Positions 10,664 through 20,787 of a stretch of 64,000 nucleotides of DNA are shown one piece after another. Every line of letters begins with the position of its first letter. Position 1 is the first letter of the stretch. Location: positions 124,001 through 188,000 of the forward strand of contig NZ_JAABNR010000010.1 in the NCBI RefSeq assembly GCF_009925085.1, read 5' to 3'. This DNA is from Stagnihabitans tardus (GTDB taxonomy: Bacteria > Pseudomonadota > Alphaproteobacteria > Rhodobacterales > Rhodobacteraceae). A program made the position numbers and the translations under genes. A model generated the notes under the pieces. That model made no database searches. It saw nothing but the letters and a program-made list of their open reading frames with translations, and was not told the origin of the DNA.

Positions 10664-11520
10664 TGTAGTGTCGGAATGGCATAGGTCGCGGGCAGGGCCT
10701 CACGCGACAGGAAGGCCTCCAGGCGCGCCGGGTCGGGGGCATCCACGGGGCCGAATTCATGGGCCGAGATGCCGCCGGTGACGTAAAGCGTGTCCAGACC
10801 CTCCTGGAAGCCGCCCTTCACATCGGTCCAGAGCCCGTCGCCGATGCACAGGATGCGCGGGTCATCGAGGCCAAGCTGGCGCCGGGCCAGGTCATAGATC
10901 GGCGGATGGGGCTTGCCGAAATAAAGCGCCTCGCCGCCGAGTTTCTCATAGGCCTGGGCCAAGGCCCCCGCGCACCAGAGGCGCTTGTCGCCATAGTCCA
11001 CGATGATATCGGGATTGGCGCAGAGCATGGTCAGGCCGACGTTGCGGGCCTGGGCGAGGTGCAGGCGGTAGTCCTCGGGGGTCTCGGTCAGGTCTTGGGC
11101 GAGGCCGGTGCACAGAAGCACCTCGGCCTCCGGGATGGCGACCCTTTCGATCTTGGCGGCCCAAAGGTCGGCGGGCAGGTCGGTGAAGAAGCTCTCGTCC
11201 TTCTCCGCCCCGATGAAGCCCACCCGCGTGCCATAGTCGCCCGAGAAGAGCGCCAGTTGCGTCGCATCGCCCGAGGTGACGATCAGGTCCCAGGCGTCGC
11301 GGGGCACGCCCATGCGGTCGAGCTGCGCGGCCACGGCGCCACGCGGGCGCGGCGCGTTGGTCATCAGGACGACCCGGCCTCCCTGCGCGCGGAAGGCCTG
11401 GAGCGCCGCCACGGCCCCGGGAAAGGGCGTATAGCCGTTGTGCAAACAGCCCCAGAGGTCGCAGAAGACCGCGTCGTAATCGGCAGCGATCTCGGCGAGC
11501 GAGGCGATCAGGCGTGGCAT
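10660..11520 (-). CDS. HAD-IIA family hydrolase (TIGR01459-like)
   Basis: A 286-residue HAD phosphatase of the NagD-type subclass. Motif 1 is FCDLWGCLHNG: the second aspartate of the usual DxD is replaced by tryptophan, as is typical of this alphaproteobacterial subgroup. Motif 2 is VLMTNAPRP, the lysine is in GEALYFGKPHPPIY and motif 4 is ILCIGDGLWTDVKGG. The substrate is unknown; small phosphorylated metabolites are usual for the fold. A GGAG site lies about seven bases before the ATG at 11520. It stands downstream of the pyrophosphatase on the same strand, separated by two hairpins. Confidence 0.88.
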   Translation of the reverse strand: MPRLIASLAEIAADYDAVFCDLWGCLHNGYTPFPGAVAALQAFRAQGGRVVLMTNAPRPRGAVAAQLDRMGVPRDAWDLIVTSGDATQLALFSGDYGTRVGFIGAEKDESFFTDLPADLWAAKIERVAIPEAEVLLCTGLAQDLTETPEDYRLHLAQARNVGLTMLCANPDIIVDYGDKRLWCAGALAQAYEKLGGEALYFGKPHPPIYDLARRQLGLDDPRILCIGDGLWTDVKGGFQEGLDTLYVTGGISAHEFGPVDAPDPARLEAFLSREALPATYAIPTLQ

Positions 11521-11556
11521 CTTGGGTCTCCTGCGGGACTTGTGCTGGAATGGAAA

Positions 11557-11603
11557 CGGCCGGGAAGGTCCCGGCCGGGGAGCCGCCGGGTCAAGCCCGG
11601 CGG
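11557..11603 (-). terminator. Two tandem hairpins after the pyrophosphatase gene
   Basis: CCGCCGGG/CCCGGCGG (11583-11603, loop TCAAG) is followed on the minus strand by CGGCCGGGA/TCCCGGCCG (11557-11577, loop AGG) and then TTTCC. Both stems are perfect. They begin 17 bases after the ppaC stop and probably end that transcript. Confidence 0.6.
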
Positions 11604-11619
11604 AGCCTTGGTCTGTGGG

Positions 11620-12540
11620 TTAGAGCTTCAGCGCAGGGATGATCTGCTTCTTGCGGCTCATGATGCCCGGCAGGACGACCGTGTCGCCCGAGACCTTCAC
11701 GCCGAAGGAGGCTTCGGCCATTTGGCGAACCAGGTCGTTGGGGACGAGGAGCGTCGCCTCTTCCTTGATGATGTCCACGACGAACAAGAGAACCTGGTCC
11801 GCGCCGTCTTCCTTGGCCACGCCGACCATCGATTCCATCAGGCTGTCCTTGCGGTCCAGCACCACTTTCGGCGCGGTGGTTTCCAGCACGGACACCCGCA
11901 GCTCCTTGCCGGCGACATTGTATTCCTTGCTGTCCATGCGCAGAAGCTCGGCATCCGAGAAGGCCGAGACATCGGACTTGGCTTCGAACATCTTGGTCGC
12001 CAGCTCGGCGATCGAGACGCCGAGGTCGGCGGCCAGCTTCTCGGCCACGGCCTTGTCATGGGCGGTGGTGGTGGGCGAACGGAACTCCAGCGTGTCGGAG
12101 ATGATGCAGGAGAGCATCGCGCCCTTCACGCCGCGCGGAGCGCGGGCGAGGTCAGCGCCCATCAGGTCATGCATGATCGTGGCGGTGCAGGCCAGGGGGC
12201 GGATGGTGATGTCGATGGGCGACTTGGTCTTCAGCCCGCCGACCAGCATGTGGTGGTCGATGATCGCCTGAAGCTTCGCCTCGTTGATGGAAGCGGGCAG
12301 TTCGGCCGGGTTGTTGGTGTCGACCACGACCACCTTGTCGTCAGCGGTCACGTCGCCGATGATCTCGGGCTTGGCCAGGTCCCAATGCTTCAGCACGAAA
12401 AGCGCCTCCGTGTTGGGCTCCCCAAGCAGGCAGGCCTTGGCGGGCGTGCCCTTCACTTCGGACAGATACCAGGCCCAGGCGATGGGCGAGCCGGTGGAAT
12501 CGGTGTCGGGGGATTTGTGGCCGAAGACCTTGATCGACAT
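11620..12540 (-). CDS. ppaC: Manganese-dependent (family II) inorganic pyrophosphatase
   Basis: Hydrolyses pyrophosphate to phosphate, pulling PRPP-, ATP- and sulfate-activation reactions forward. At 306 residues it is a DHH-family enzyme with metal ligands in GHKSPDTDS (residues 6-14), VVDTNN and IIDHHM. The C-terminal DHHA2 domain ends SRKKQIIPALKL, with the family SRK substrate motif. It starts at the ATG at 12540; the frame is open far upstream, but only as antisense to the EamA transporter gene. Family II enzymes are typical of Firmicutes and are also known in Rhodobacter, so this fits the proposed lineage. Confidence 0.95.
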   Translation of the reverse strand: MSIKVFGHKSPDTDSTGSPIAWAWYLSEVKGTPAKACLLGEPNTEALFVLKHWDLAKPEIIGDVTADDKVVVVDTNNPAELPASINEAKLQAIIDHHMLVGGLKTKSPIDITIRPLACTATIMHDLMGADLARAPRGVKGAMLSCIISDTLEFRSPTTTAHDKAVAEKLAADLGVSIAELATKMFEAKSDVSAFSDAELLRMDSKEYNVAGKELRVSVLETTAPKVVLDRKDSLMESMVGVAKEDGADQVLLFVVDIIKEEATLLVPNDLVRQMAEASFGVKVSGDTVVLPGIMSRKKQIIPALKL

Positions 12541-12599
12541 GGGATGCCTCTTTGGATGCGGAAATTTTGCCCGGCTTATAGGCGGGAAAGCTGGCCTTG

Positions 12600-13466
12600 T
12601 CACGCCTTGGCGTTCTGGCGGTATTGTCGCAGGATGTGACCCAGGACCGCCACCATGACCACCGTCCCGCCGATCACCGTGGGCAGGGTCGGCGTCTCGC
12701 CGTAGACCAGCCAGACCCAGACCGGGGCAATCGGGGCCTCGAGCGCGCCCAAAAGCGCGGTCTGTATGGGCGCGATCCGGGCCGAGCCCATGAGGAAAAG
12801 CGCGAAGCCGAGGGTGGAGTTGATCAGGCCGAAGCCTGCCAGGAGCCAGAGTTGGTCTCCGGCAGGCATGGCACCTGCGAAGGGCAGGGCGATCAGCACC
12901 GAGAAGACCGCCGAGGTGATGCCGGCGGGGAGCGTCGGGATCTCGGGGTGCTTGCGGGCGATGACCATCATCAGCGCCATGCCAAGGGTCATCACCACCG
13001 CGAGACCGTCGCCCAGGAGATTGCCGTCGCCTCCCAGCCCCACCATCAGGACCGCGCCGAGGAAGGCCACCGTGCTTGCGATGACCGCATCCCGTGTCGG
13101 TCGCGTGCCCATCATCACCCAGGCGAGCCCCGCCGTCATGAAGGGCACGGCGGCGTAGATGATCGAGACATGGGCAATCGAGCTCATCCGCAGCGCGCCG
13201 ATATAGGCATACATGCCAAGCCCCGAGATCGCCGCATAGGCCCAGCCCGCCCGCCCGAGCCGCCCGAAGTCGCGCAGGCCCTTGACCCCGTCGCGCCACA
13301 AAAGCACCGCCAGAAGGCCAGCGGTGCCGAAAAGACCCCTCCAGACCAGCGTTGTGAAGAGGTCCTCGCTGATGGCCCGGGTAAACAGCCCCGCCGTGCT
13401 CCAGGCGAGCGTCGAGACCGCGACCAGGACCAGGCCAAGCCCCTGGTCGCTCAGGGCGCGGGCCAT
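12600..13466 (-). CDS. EamA/DMT-family transporter
   Basis: An inner-membrane protein of 288 residues with about ten hydrophobic segments arranged as two EamA repeats. The first repeat includes LVLVAVSTLAWSTAGLF and VSIIYAAVPFMTAGLAWVMMG. The second ends with ALLGALEAPIAPVWVWLVYGE and VVMVAVLGHIL. Family members export amino acids or other metabolites, and the substrate here is unknown. The start codon overlaps the end of the TraB/GumN gene by 16 bases, so the two are co-translated. It is one of three DMT transporters in the window, each in a different context. Confidence 0.9.
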   Translation of the reverse strand: MARALSDQGLGLVLVAVSTLAWSTAGLFTRAISEDLFTTLVWRGLFGTAGLLAVLLWRDGVKGLRDFGRLGRAGWAYAAISGLGMYAYIGALRMSSIAHVSIIYAAVPFMTAGLAWVMMGTRPTRDAVIASTVAFLGAVLMVGLGGDGNLLGDGLAVVMTLGMALMMVIARKHPEIPTLPAGITSAVFSVLIALPFAGAMPAGDQLWLLAGFGLINSTLGFALFLMGSARIAPIQTALLGALEAPIAPVWVWLVYGETPTLPTVIGGTVVMVAVLGHILRQYRQNAKA

Positions 13467-14470
13467 GCGTCCCCCGGGGTCCAGGGGGTGACCTGCCAGC
13501 CCTCTGCGGCAAGAAGGTTCAAGACGCCCTTCTCGCCCCCCAGATGCAGCGCGCCGAAGGCGGCGACCAGGGGACCCGCCTCGGAGGCCTTTTCCAGCAC
13601 GGGCACCCAGGCGGCGTTGCGCCCGTCCAGCAGGGTGTTGAACATCAGTTTCATCTGCCGGTCGACCTCCGCCGGATCGAGGCCGAAGTCGTCGATGGCC
13701 ATTTGCCGGGTGAAGGCGATGTAAAGCTGGCTCTCGCCCCGGAAATAGGCGCCGACCAGGGTGGCGGCCATGTCATCGGACTTGGGCTCGATCAAGAGGC
13801 CCTGGCGGATCATGTCCAGCTGTTCCTCCGGCGTCAGGTTGGAAAAGACCTTGACCGCGGTGTCGAAGGGCTCCAGCGAGTGAATGGGCAGGCCCTGTTC
13901 GGCGGCCAGCGCCGAGAGCCTGCGGTCGAGACCGTTCAGGATCTCTTCCGTCGCCCCAAGGCAGGCGGGTTTTTCCAGCATCGAGGCCACGACCCAGGGC
14001 CGCGTCTTGAGGACGGTCACGGGATAGGTGCCCCGGCGCTGCAGCGCTTGGGACAGGGCCGCCCAGTCCTCGGCTCCAAGGCGGTCGCGCAGGCTGGGGC
14101 CCTTTTGGTCGAAGAGCGCCTCGGGATGGCTGCCGAGCCAGGATTTCAGCGCCGCTTCGTCCTTGGGCGCCAGTTCGACCCAAAGCCCGCTGGCGCCCTG
14201 GATCGCGGGGGCCAGCGTCGGGACCAGGTCGTCGAAGCGAAAATGGTCCAGGTGATAGGTGCCGATCAGCAGCATCTGCGCCTCGCCCCGCCGGGCTTGC
14301 CAGAAGTTGCCGGTGGCGAAGGGGATGTCACTGACCAGCGCCGCGCGGGTCTCGGGGGACAGGTCCGCGATCAGGTCGCGGCTGTCATCGCAGAGCCCGG
14401 CGGCGAAGGCGGGCAGGGCGAAGCAGAAGGCCAGGGCGCCGAGGGCGGCTTTGAGCGAGGAGAGGATCAT
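13451..14470 (-). CDS. TraB/GumN family exported protein
   Basis: A 339-residue protein with an N-terminal signal peptide (LKAALGALAFCFALPAFAAG, cleavage near residue 23-24), so it is periplasmic or surface-bound. The TraB/GumN family marks are the GTYH motif (LLIGTYHLDHF) and the C-terminal GALHLGGEKGVLNLL with conserved histidines. The fold resembles the Tiki metalloproteases; enzymatic activity in bacteria is unproven. It is upstream of the EamA gene with a 16-base overlap. It diverges from groES across an 84-base-plus control region, which is shared with the heat-shock promoter. Confidence 0.88.
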   Translation of the reverse strand: MILSSLKAALGALAFCFALPAFAAGLCDDSRDLIADLSPETRAALVSDIPFATGNFWQARRGEAQMLLIGTYHLDHFRFDDLVPTLAPAIQGASGLWVELAPKDEAALKSWLGSHPEALFDQKGPSLRDRLGAEDWAALSQALQRRGTYPVTVLKTRPWVVASMLEKPACLGATEEILNGLDRRLSALAAEQGLPIHSLEPFDTAVKVFSNLTPEEQLDMIRQGLLIEPKSDDMAATLVGAYFRGESQLYIAFTRQMAIDDFGLDPAEVDRQMKLMFNTLLDGRNAAWVPVLEKASEAGPLVAAFGALHLGGEKGVLNLLAAEGWQVTPWTPGDAWPAP

Positions 14471-14554
14471 GGGCCGACCATGGCACGCCGGACGGCCAAG
14501 GCCAAGGGCGCTTGGGGCGCTTCACCAGTCATGAGAATTTCGCATGTCCGGGTG

Positions 14555-14583
14555 TTGACAGGCGCCGCATCTGTGCCTAACTC
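14555..14583 (+). promoter_or_regulatory. groES: Candidate groESL promoter
   Basis: TTGACA at 14555-14560 is followed after 17 bases by TAACTC (14578-14583), giving a sigma-70-like promoter immediately upstream of the CIRCE operator. The -10 element is weak. A heat-shock sigma promoter overlapping the same site is possible. Confidence 0.6.
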
Positions 14584-14591
14584 AGGCCTCG

Positions 14592-14618
14592 TTAGCACTC
14601 AGCTGACGCGAGTGCTAA
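14592..14618. promoter_or_regulatory. CIRCE operator (HrcA binding site)
   Basis: TTAGCACTC, nine bases, GAGTGCTAA: a perfect match to the CIRCE consensus, 36 bases before the groES start. It predicts HrcA repression of groESL at normal temperature. hrcA itself is not in the window. Confidence 0.97.
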
Positions 14619-14654
14619 AACTTTTGAACCTGGATACCCAAGGGAGTGACCCAG

Positions 14655-14942
14655 ATGGCTTTCAAACCGCTTCATGACCGCGTGCTGGTCAAGCGCATTC
14701 AGTCCGAAGACAAGACCAAGGGCGGGCTGATCATCCCGGAAACCGCCAAGGAAAAGCCCTCGGAAGGCGAAGTGATCTCGGTGGGCGCTGGCGCGCGCAA
14801 GGACAATGGCGAGCTGATCGCTCCGGCCGTCAAGGCAGGCGACAAGATCCTGTTCGGCAAGTGGTCGGGCACCGAAGTGACCCTGAACGGCGAAGAACTG
14901 CTGATCATGAAGGAAAGCGACATCATGGGGATCATCGGCTGA
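14655..14942 (+). CDS. groES: Co-chaperonin GroES
   Basis: A 95-residue heptameric lid of the GroEL folding chamber. It starts [15 protein letters not shown], contains the mobile-loop segment [21 protein letters not shown] and ends [14 protein letters not shown], all typical. I chose the ATG at 14655, nine bases after AGGGAG (14641-14646). An in-frame GTG at 14646 overlaps that ribosome site and is unlikely. It is expressed from the CIRCE-controlled promoter and co-transcribed with groEL across a 94-base spacer that contains two hairpins. Confidence 0.98.
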   Translation: MAFKPLHDRVLVKRIQSEDKTKGGLIIPETAKEKPSEGEVISVGAGARKDNGELIAPAVKAGDKILFGKWSGTEVTLNGEELLIMKESDIMGIIG

Positions 14943-14953
14943 CCCAGCCGCAG

Positions 14954-16680
<1,727 letters not shown>

Positions 16681-16706
16681 TCATCCCGGACCCATGGTCC
16701 AGGTTT

Positions 16707-16735
16707 GGGGGCGCGCTGAAAGGTGCGCCCCTTTT
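16707..16735 (+). terminator. groESL terminator
   Basis: GGGGCGC (16708-16714) pairs with GCGCCCC (16725-16731), followed by TTTT, 27 bases after the groEL stop. The remaining ~170 bases up to the lrp stop hold no gene that I can support. Confidence 0.82.
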
Positions 16736-16912
16736 CCGTGGCGCGACCTTGTCCGCCAGAGCCGCGCCGCCCCGGGCCTGACCCGGGGCCTCGACCTTTC
16801 AAAAGCAGCGCGTTCCGCGCAAGAACTTTGCCTCGCCTCTGGCTTGTGGCCAACCGGCTTTGGGGAGGGGGGCGGAGGTGCCACCAGGTGCGGCGAAGGG
16901 GAGGGCGATCCC

Positions 16913-17413
16913 TCAGGCGTTCTTGGCCAGGCGGTCTTCCAGCACGTCGAAGGGCAGGCCCGGCTCGTCCTTGGCGCAGCGGATGACCAGCGAGGTTTTG
17001 ACGTTGGCGACGTTCTCGGCCTTGAGGAGCTGCTCGGTCAGGAAGTTCTGGAAGGTGGACAGGTCCGGCGAGACGCATTTCAGGATGAAGTCGATCTCGC
17101 CGTTCAGCATGTGGCACTCGCGCACCAGGGGCCAGGCGCGGCAGCGGGATTCGAAGGTCGAAAGGTCGGCCTCGGCCTGGGAGTTCAGGCGGACCATGGC
17201 GAAGACCGCGACCTCGAAGCCCAGTTCCCTTGCGTTGATGTCGGCGTGATAGCCGGTGATGTAGCCCTCTTCCTCCAGCGTCCTGACCCGGCGCAGGCAG
17301 GGCGGCGCCGAAATCCCAACGCGCGAAGCCAGCTCGACGTTCGTCATCCGGCCGTCGGCCTGCAGCTCCGAGAGGATCTTGCGGTCGATCGGGTCCAGTT
17401 TGAATACGGGCAT
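16913..17413 (-). CDS. Lrp/AsnC family transcriptional regulator
   Basis: A 166-residue feast/famine regulator. The N-terminal winged helix-turn-helix (residues ~5-60) includes [28 protein letters not shown] split as [13 protein letters not shown] and [11 protein letters not shown], then [18 protein letters not shown]. The C-terminal RAM effector domain (residues ~70-150) has [12 protein letters not shown] and [11 protein letters not shown]. It probably binds an amino acid. I start at MPVFKLD (ATG at 17413) because AAAGGAG lies just upstream; the longer open frame has no ribosome site. It diverges from trxB, and a nested dyad at 17451-17498 sits in the shared control region. Confidence 0.92.
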   Translation of the reverse strand: MPVFKLDPIDRKILSELQADGRMTNVELASRVGISAPPCLRRVRTLEEEGYITGYHADINARELGFEVAVFAMVRLNSQAEADLSTFESRCRAWPLVRECHMLNGEIDFILKCVSPDLSTFQNFLTEQLLKAENVANVKTSLVIRCAKDEPGLPFDVLEDRLAKNA

Positions 17414-17450
17414 GGGGGTCTCCTTTGGCGGTGGCTTACGCCAAGGGCCT

Positions 17451-17498
17451 GCTTTGCGCAATAATCTTGCACGGCGGCGCAAGAAAAATTCGCAAAGC
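17451..17498. promoter_or_regulatory. Nested dyad-symmetric operator between lrp and trxB
   Basis: The outer arms GCTTTGCG (17451-17458) and CGCAAAGC (17491-17498) and the inner arms TCTTGC (17465-17470) and GCAAGA (17479-17484) are all perfect and share one centre, 17474.5. This is the multi-site arrangement expected for an Lrp-type octamer. It lies 38 bases upstream of the lrp start. Confidence 0.7.
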
Positions 17499-17612
17499 GC
17501 CGTCCGGGGCGGCTTTGGTGCCTTTATTCCGGGCAAGGCGGCCTTGCCTTTTCCGGCTCTTTCCCAAGGCCCGCGTTTTGCCTATATCAGGCGGCCAAAG
17601 ATGGAGAGTGAG

Positions 17613-18554
17613 ATGGGCGAGACGCGGCACACCAAGGTTCTGATCATCGGCTCGGGTCCGGCGGGCTATACGGCGGCGGTCTATTCGGCCCGCGCCATGC
17701 TGGAGCCGCTGCTCATCCAGGGCATGCAACCCGGCGGCCAGCTGACCATCACCACCGAGGTCGAGAACTGGCCGGGCGAAAAGCACATCCAGGGGCCGGA
17801 TCTCATGGTCAACATGCAGGCCCATGCGGAGGCCATGGGGGCCGAGGTGATCTCGGACTACATCACCAAGCTGGACCTGGGCGTGCGGCCCTTCGTGGCC
17901 AAGGCCGACAGCGGCATGACCTATACCGCCGATGCGGTGATCCTGGCGACCGGGGCCCAGGCCAAGTGGCTGGGGCTGCCGTCGGAAGAGAAGTTCAAGG
18001 GCTTTGGCGTCTCGGCCTGCGCGACCTGCGACGGGTTCTTCTATCGCGGCAAGGAGATCGTGGTGATCGGCGGGGGGAATACCGCCGTGGAAGAGGCTTT
18101 GTTCCTGACGAACTTCGCCTCCAAGGTGACGCTGGTCCATCGCCGCGACAGCTTGCGGGCGGAAAAGATCATGCAGGACCGGCTCTTCAAGCATCCGAAG
18201 ATCGCGGTCGTCTGGGATTCCGAGGTTGTCGAGGTCCTGGGCACCGAGGCGCCCTTGGGCGTCACCGGGGTCAAGACGAAGAACCTCAAGACCGGGGCAG
18301 AGGGCGTCATCCCCTGCGCGGGCTTCTTCGTGGCCATCGGCCATGCTCCCGCCTCTGACCTGGTCAAGGACCAGCTTCCCCTGCACAACGGCGGCTATGT
18401 CGAGGTCGAACCCGGCACGACCCGCACCGCCATTCCGGGCGTTTTCGCCGCTGGCGACCTGACCGACCATGTCTATCGCCAGGCCGTGACCTCGGCGGGG
18501 ATGGGCTGCATGGCGGCGCTGGATGCCGAGCGCTATCTCGCCTCCTTGGGCTGA
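17613..18554 (+). CDS. trxB: Thioredoxin-disulfide reductase
   Basis: An FAD enzyme that uses NADPH to reduce thioredoxin. The 313-residue protein has the FAD site GSGPAG (13-18), the redox motif CATC (136-139), the NADPH site [11 protein letters not shown] and the C-terminal FAD contact [21 protein letters not shown]. The ATG at 17613 has GGAG six bases upstream; an earlier ATG at 17601 overlaps that site and would add four residues. The gene diverges from lrp and ends in a strong terminator at 18589. The lrp-type regulator may control it, by position only. Confidence 0.96.
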   Translation: MGETRHTKVLIIGSGPAGYTAAVYSARAMLEPLLIQGMQPGGQLTITTEVENWPGEKHIQGPDLMVNMQAHAEAMGAEVISDYITKLDLGVRPFVAKADSGMTYTADAVILATGAQAKWLGLPSEEKFKGFGVSACATCDGFFYRGKEIVVIGGGNTAVEEALFLTNFASKVTLVHRRDSLRAEKIMQDRLFKHPKIAVVWDSEVVEVLGTEAPLGVTGVKTKNLKTGAEGVIPCAGFFVAIGHAPASDLVKDQLPLHNGGYVEVEPGTTRTAIPGVFAAGDLTDHVYRQAVTSAGMGCMAALDAERYLASLG

Positions 18555-18588
18555 GCCGTTCCGGTCCGCAGGGCCTTTGCCGAAAAAC

Positions 18589-18629
18589 GGGCCAAAAACC
18601 GCTCAATTCGCGGCATTTTGGCCCTTTTT
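18589..18629 (+). terminator. trxB terminator
   Basis: GGGCCAAAA (18589-18597) pairs with TTTTGGCCC (18616-18624), with an inner CCGC/GCGG stem, followed by TTTTT. A strong intrinsic terminator 34 bases after the trxB stop. Confidence 0.9.
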
Positions 18630-18740
18630 AACGAGAATCGCAGCACTTGGCTTGATTATTCCCCGGTCCGCAGTCAAAAGCCCGGGCAACCAAGGCCGCG
18701 CGCCTGTCCTTTGCCGTTCCGACATCCTGATGAGAGAGCC

Positions 18741-20453
18741 ATGTCCAAATCCAATCTTGCGCCCATCCCCGAATTGTTCGTCTCTGCCGATGAAGCCCAA
18801 CGACTGAAGGTTGCGGCGGGCGACATGCCCTCGTGGGATCTGACCGCGCGCCAGGTTTGCGACCTGGAGCTTCTGATGAACGGCGGCTTCTACCCGCTGA
18901 AGGGCTTCAACACCCAGGCCGATTACGACAACGTGGTCGAGAACATGCGCCTGGCGGATGGCACGCTCTGGCCCATGCCCATCACGCTGGACGTGTCGGA
19001 AAAGTTCGCCGAGGGCGTGGCTCCGGGCACCGAGATCGCGCTCCGCGACGCCGAGGGCGTGATCCTCGCCGTCATGACCGTCTCGGACAAATGGGTGCCG
19101 AACAAGGCCAACGAGGCCGCCAAGGTCTTTGGCTATGGCGCCGATGACATGGCCCATCCGGCCATCGCTTATCTGCACAACGTGGCCGGTCCGGTCTACC
19201 TCGGCGGCCCGATCAAGGGTCTGCAAGCCCCGGTCCACTATGACTTCAAGGCCCGCCGCGACAGCCCGAACGAGCTCCGCGCCTATTTCCGCAAGCTGGG
19301 TTGGGAGAAGATCGTTGCCTTCCAGACCCGCAACCCGCTGCACCGCGCCCACCAGGAGCTGACCTTCCGCGCCGCGAAAGAGGCCCAGGCCAACCTCTTG
19401 ATCCATCCGGTCGTGGGCATGACCAAGCCGGGCGACGTCGACCACTTCACCCGCGTCCGCTGCTACGAGGCCGTGCTGGACAAGTATCCGCAGTCGACCA
19501 CGACCATGTCTCTGCTGAACCTCGCCATGCGCATGGCCGGCCCGCGTGAGGCCGTCTGGCACGGGTTGATCCGCCGCAACCACGGCGTCACCCACTTCAT
19601 CGTTGGCCGTGACCATGCCGGCCCGGGCAAGAACTCCCAGGGCAAGGATTTCTACGGCCCCTATGACGCGCAAGAGCTCTTCACCAAGTACGAAGAGGAA
19701 ATCGGCGTGAAGATGGTCGACTTCAAGCACATGGTCTATGTGCAAGAGCGCGACCAGTATTACCCCGCCAACGAAGTGCCGGAAGGCTGCACGGTCCTGG
19801 ACATCTCGGGCACCGAACTGCGCCGCCGCCTGCGTGAGGGCCTGGACATCCCGGCCTGGTTCTCCTTCCCCGAGGTCGTGGCGCAGCTGCGCAAGACCTC
19901 TCCGGCGCGCGACAAGCAGGGCTTCACGGTCTTCTTCACCGGCCTCTCGGGCTCGGGCAAGTCGACGATTGCGAACGCGCTGATGGTCAAGCTGATGGAG
20001 ATGGGCGGGCGCCCCGTCACGATCCTGGACGGCGACGTGGTGCGCAAGCACCTGTCCTCGGAACTGGGCTTCTCGAAAGAGCACCGCGACATCAACATCC
20101 GCCGCATCGGCTATGTGGCGTCGGAGATCACCAAGAACGGCGGCATCGCGATCTGCGCCCCGATCGCGCCCTATACCGCGACCCGCCGCGCCGTGCGCGA
20201 GATGATCGAGGCTTACGGCGCCTTCATCGAAGTGCACGTGGCGACCTCGGTCGAGGAATGCGAAAAGCGCGACCGCAAGGGGCTCTACAAGCTGGCCCGC
20301 GAAGGCAAGATCAAGGAGTTCACCGGCATCTCGGACCCCTATGAAGTCCCGACCAAGGCCGAACTGGTGCTGGAAACCGCTGGCGTGGACGTGGACCACT
20401 GCGCCCACCAGGTGATCCTGAAGCTGGAAAGCCTGGGCCTGATCAAGGCCTGA
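18741..20453 (+). CDS. sat-cysC: Bifunctional sulfate adenylyltransferase / APS kinase
   Basis: Activates sulfate to APS and then PAPS for assimilation or sulfation. The 570-residue protein has a PUA-like plus sulfurylase part with QTRNPLHRAH (195-204) and the later VGRDHAGPG. A C-terminal CysC kinase domain carries the P-loop GLSGSGKST (401-409), DGDVVRKHLSSELGFSKEHRD and the PAPS-loop region. The sulfurylase is the ATP-sulfurylase (Sat) type, not CysDN. It starts at the ATG at 18741 after GAGAG. It stands as a single-gene unit between two terminators, so it has its own promoter in 18630-18740. The pyrophosphate it releases would be removed by the pyrophosphatase at 11620. Confidence 0.95.
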   Translation: MSKSNLAPIPELFVSADEAQRLKVAAGDMPSWDLTARQVCDLELLMNGGFYPLKGFNTQADYDNVVENMRLADGTLWPMPITLDVSEKFAEGVAPGTEIALRDAEGVILAVMTVSDKWVPNKANEAAKVFGYGADDMAHPAIAYLHNVAGPVYLGGPIKGLQAPVHYDFKARRDSPNELRAYFRKLGWEKIVAFQTRNPLHRAHQELTFRAAKEAQANLLIHPVVGMTKPGDVDHFTRVRCYEAVLDKYPQSTTTMSLLNLAMRMAGPREAVWHGLIRRNHGVTHFIVGRDHAGPGKNSQGKDFYGPYDAQELFTKYEEEIGVKMVDFKHMVYVQERDQYYPANEVPEGCTVLDISGTELRRRLREGLDIPAWFSFPEVVAQLRKTSPARDKQGFTVFFTGLSGSGKSTIANALMVKLMEMGGRPVTILDGDVVRKHLSSELGFSKEHRDINIRRIGYVASEITKNGGIAICAPIAPYTATRRAVREMIEAYGAFIEVHVATSVEECEKRDRKGLYKLAREGKIKEFTGISDPYEVPTKAELVLETAGVDVDHCAHQVILKLESLGLIKA

Positions 20454-20473
20454 TCTCGGCAAGAGCCAAGGCA

Positions 20474-20497
20474 AAGGCCGCCCCTCGGGGCGGCCTT
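20474..20497 (+). terminator. Hairpin after sat-cysC
   Basis: AAGGCCGCCC pairs perfectly with GGGCGGCCTT (ten pairs, loop CTCG) 21 bases after the stop. There is no T-run beyond CTTCG, so it may work as a Rho-assisted or bidirectional terminator. Confidence 0.7.
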
Positions 20498-20518
20498 CGT
20501 CATTTGGGCGCTTTGGGT

Positions 20519-20548
20519 CCGCCGCGTAGCCCGGGGTATACCCCGGGG
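20519..20548. repeat. 30-bp palindromic intergenic repeat, copy B
   Basis: Identical over 30 bases to 7493-7522, with the palindrome core CCCGGGGTATACCCCGGG at 20530-20547. It lies five bases beyond the DUF1150 stop, the same 3' position relative to a minus-strand gene as copy A. Confidence 0.85.
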
Positions 20549-20553
20549 CCCCC

Positions 20554-20778
20554 TCAGTGGACCGAAACCGGCGCCATGTCGTGCTCGCGCGCGAGCGCAA
20601 AGGCCAGGTCGCGGTTGACGACGAGCGCCAGGCGCTCGCCGCTGGCCTTGTGGACGGAGTAGATCGTGGTCAGACCCTCGACCTGTTCCTGAAGCGCGTC
20701 GGGCAGGTCGGCCACGGCCACCGGGCGAACATAGACGATGCCGCCCTCGGTCTTCAGCCCTGCGAATTTGTGATCCAT
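20554..20778 (-). CDS. DUF1150 family protein
   Basis: A 74-residue protein of unknown function. The DUF1150 pattern is visible as GGIVYVRPVAVADLP and SGERLALVVNRDLAFALAREHDMAPVSVH. No signal peptide or membrane segment is present. It follows the Hsp20 gene after nine bases, with GGAGG before the ATG. In alphaproteobacteria DUF1150 genes are commonly found beside small heat-shock genes, so a role in the heat-stress response is a reasonable inference; no mechanism can be read. Confidence 0.88.
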   Translation of the reverse strand: MDHKFAGLKTEGGIVYVRPVAVADLPDALQEQVEGLTTIYSVHKASGERLALVVNRDLAFALAREHDMAPVSVH

Positions 20779-20787
20779 GCTGACCTC

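Noticed and set aside
12541..13512. N-terminal extension of the pyrophosphatase making a 630-residue fusion
   Set aside because: The extension is antisense to the EamA transporter and has no domain. The normal 306-residue start at 12540 fits the family.
18603..20600. Minus-strand frame of 665 codons opposite sat-cysC
   Set aside because: Mirrors a clear bifunctional enzyme gene; biased composition and no family signature.
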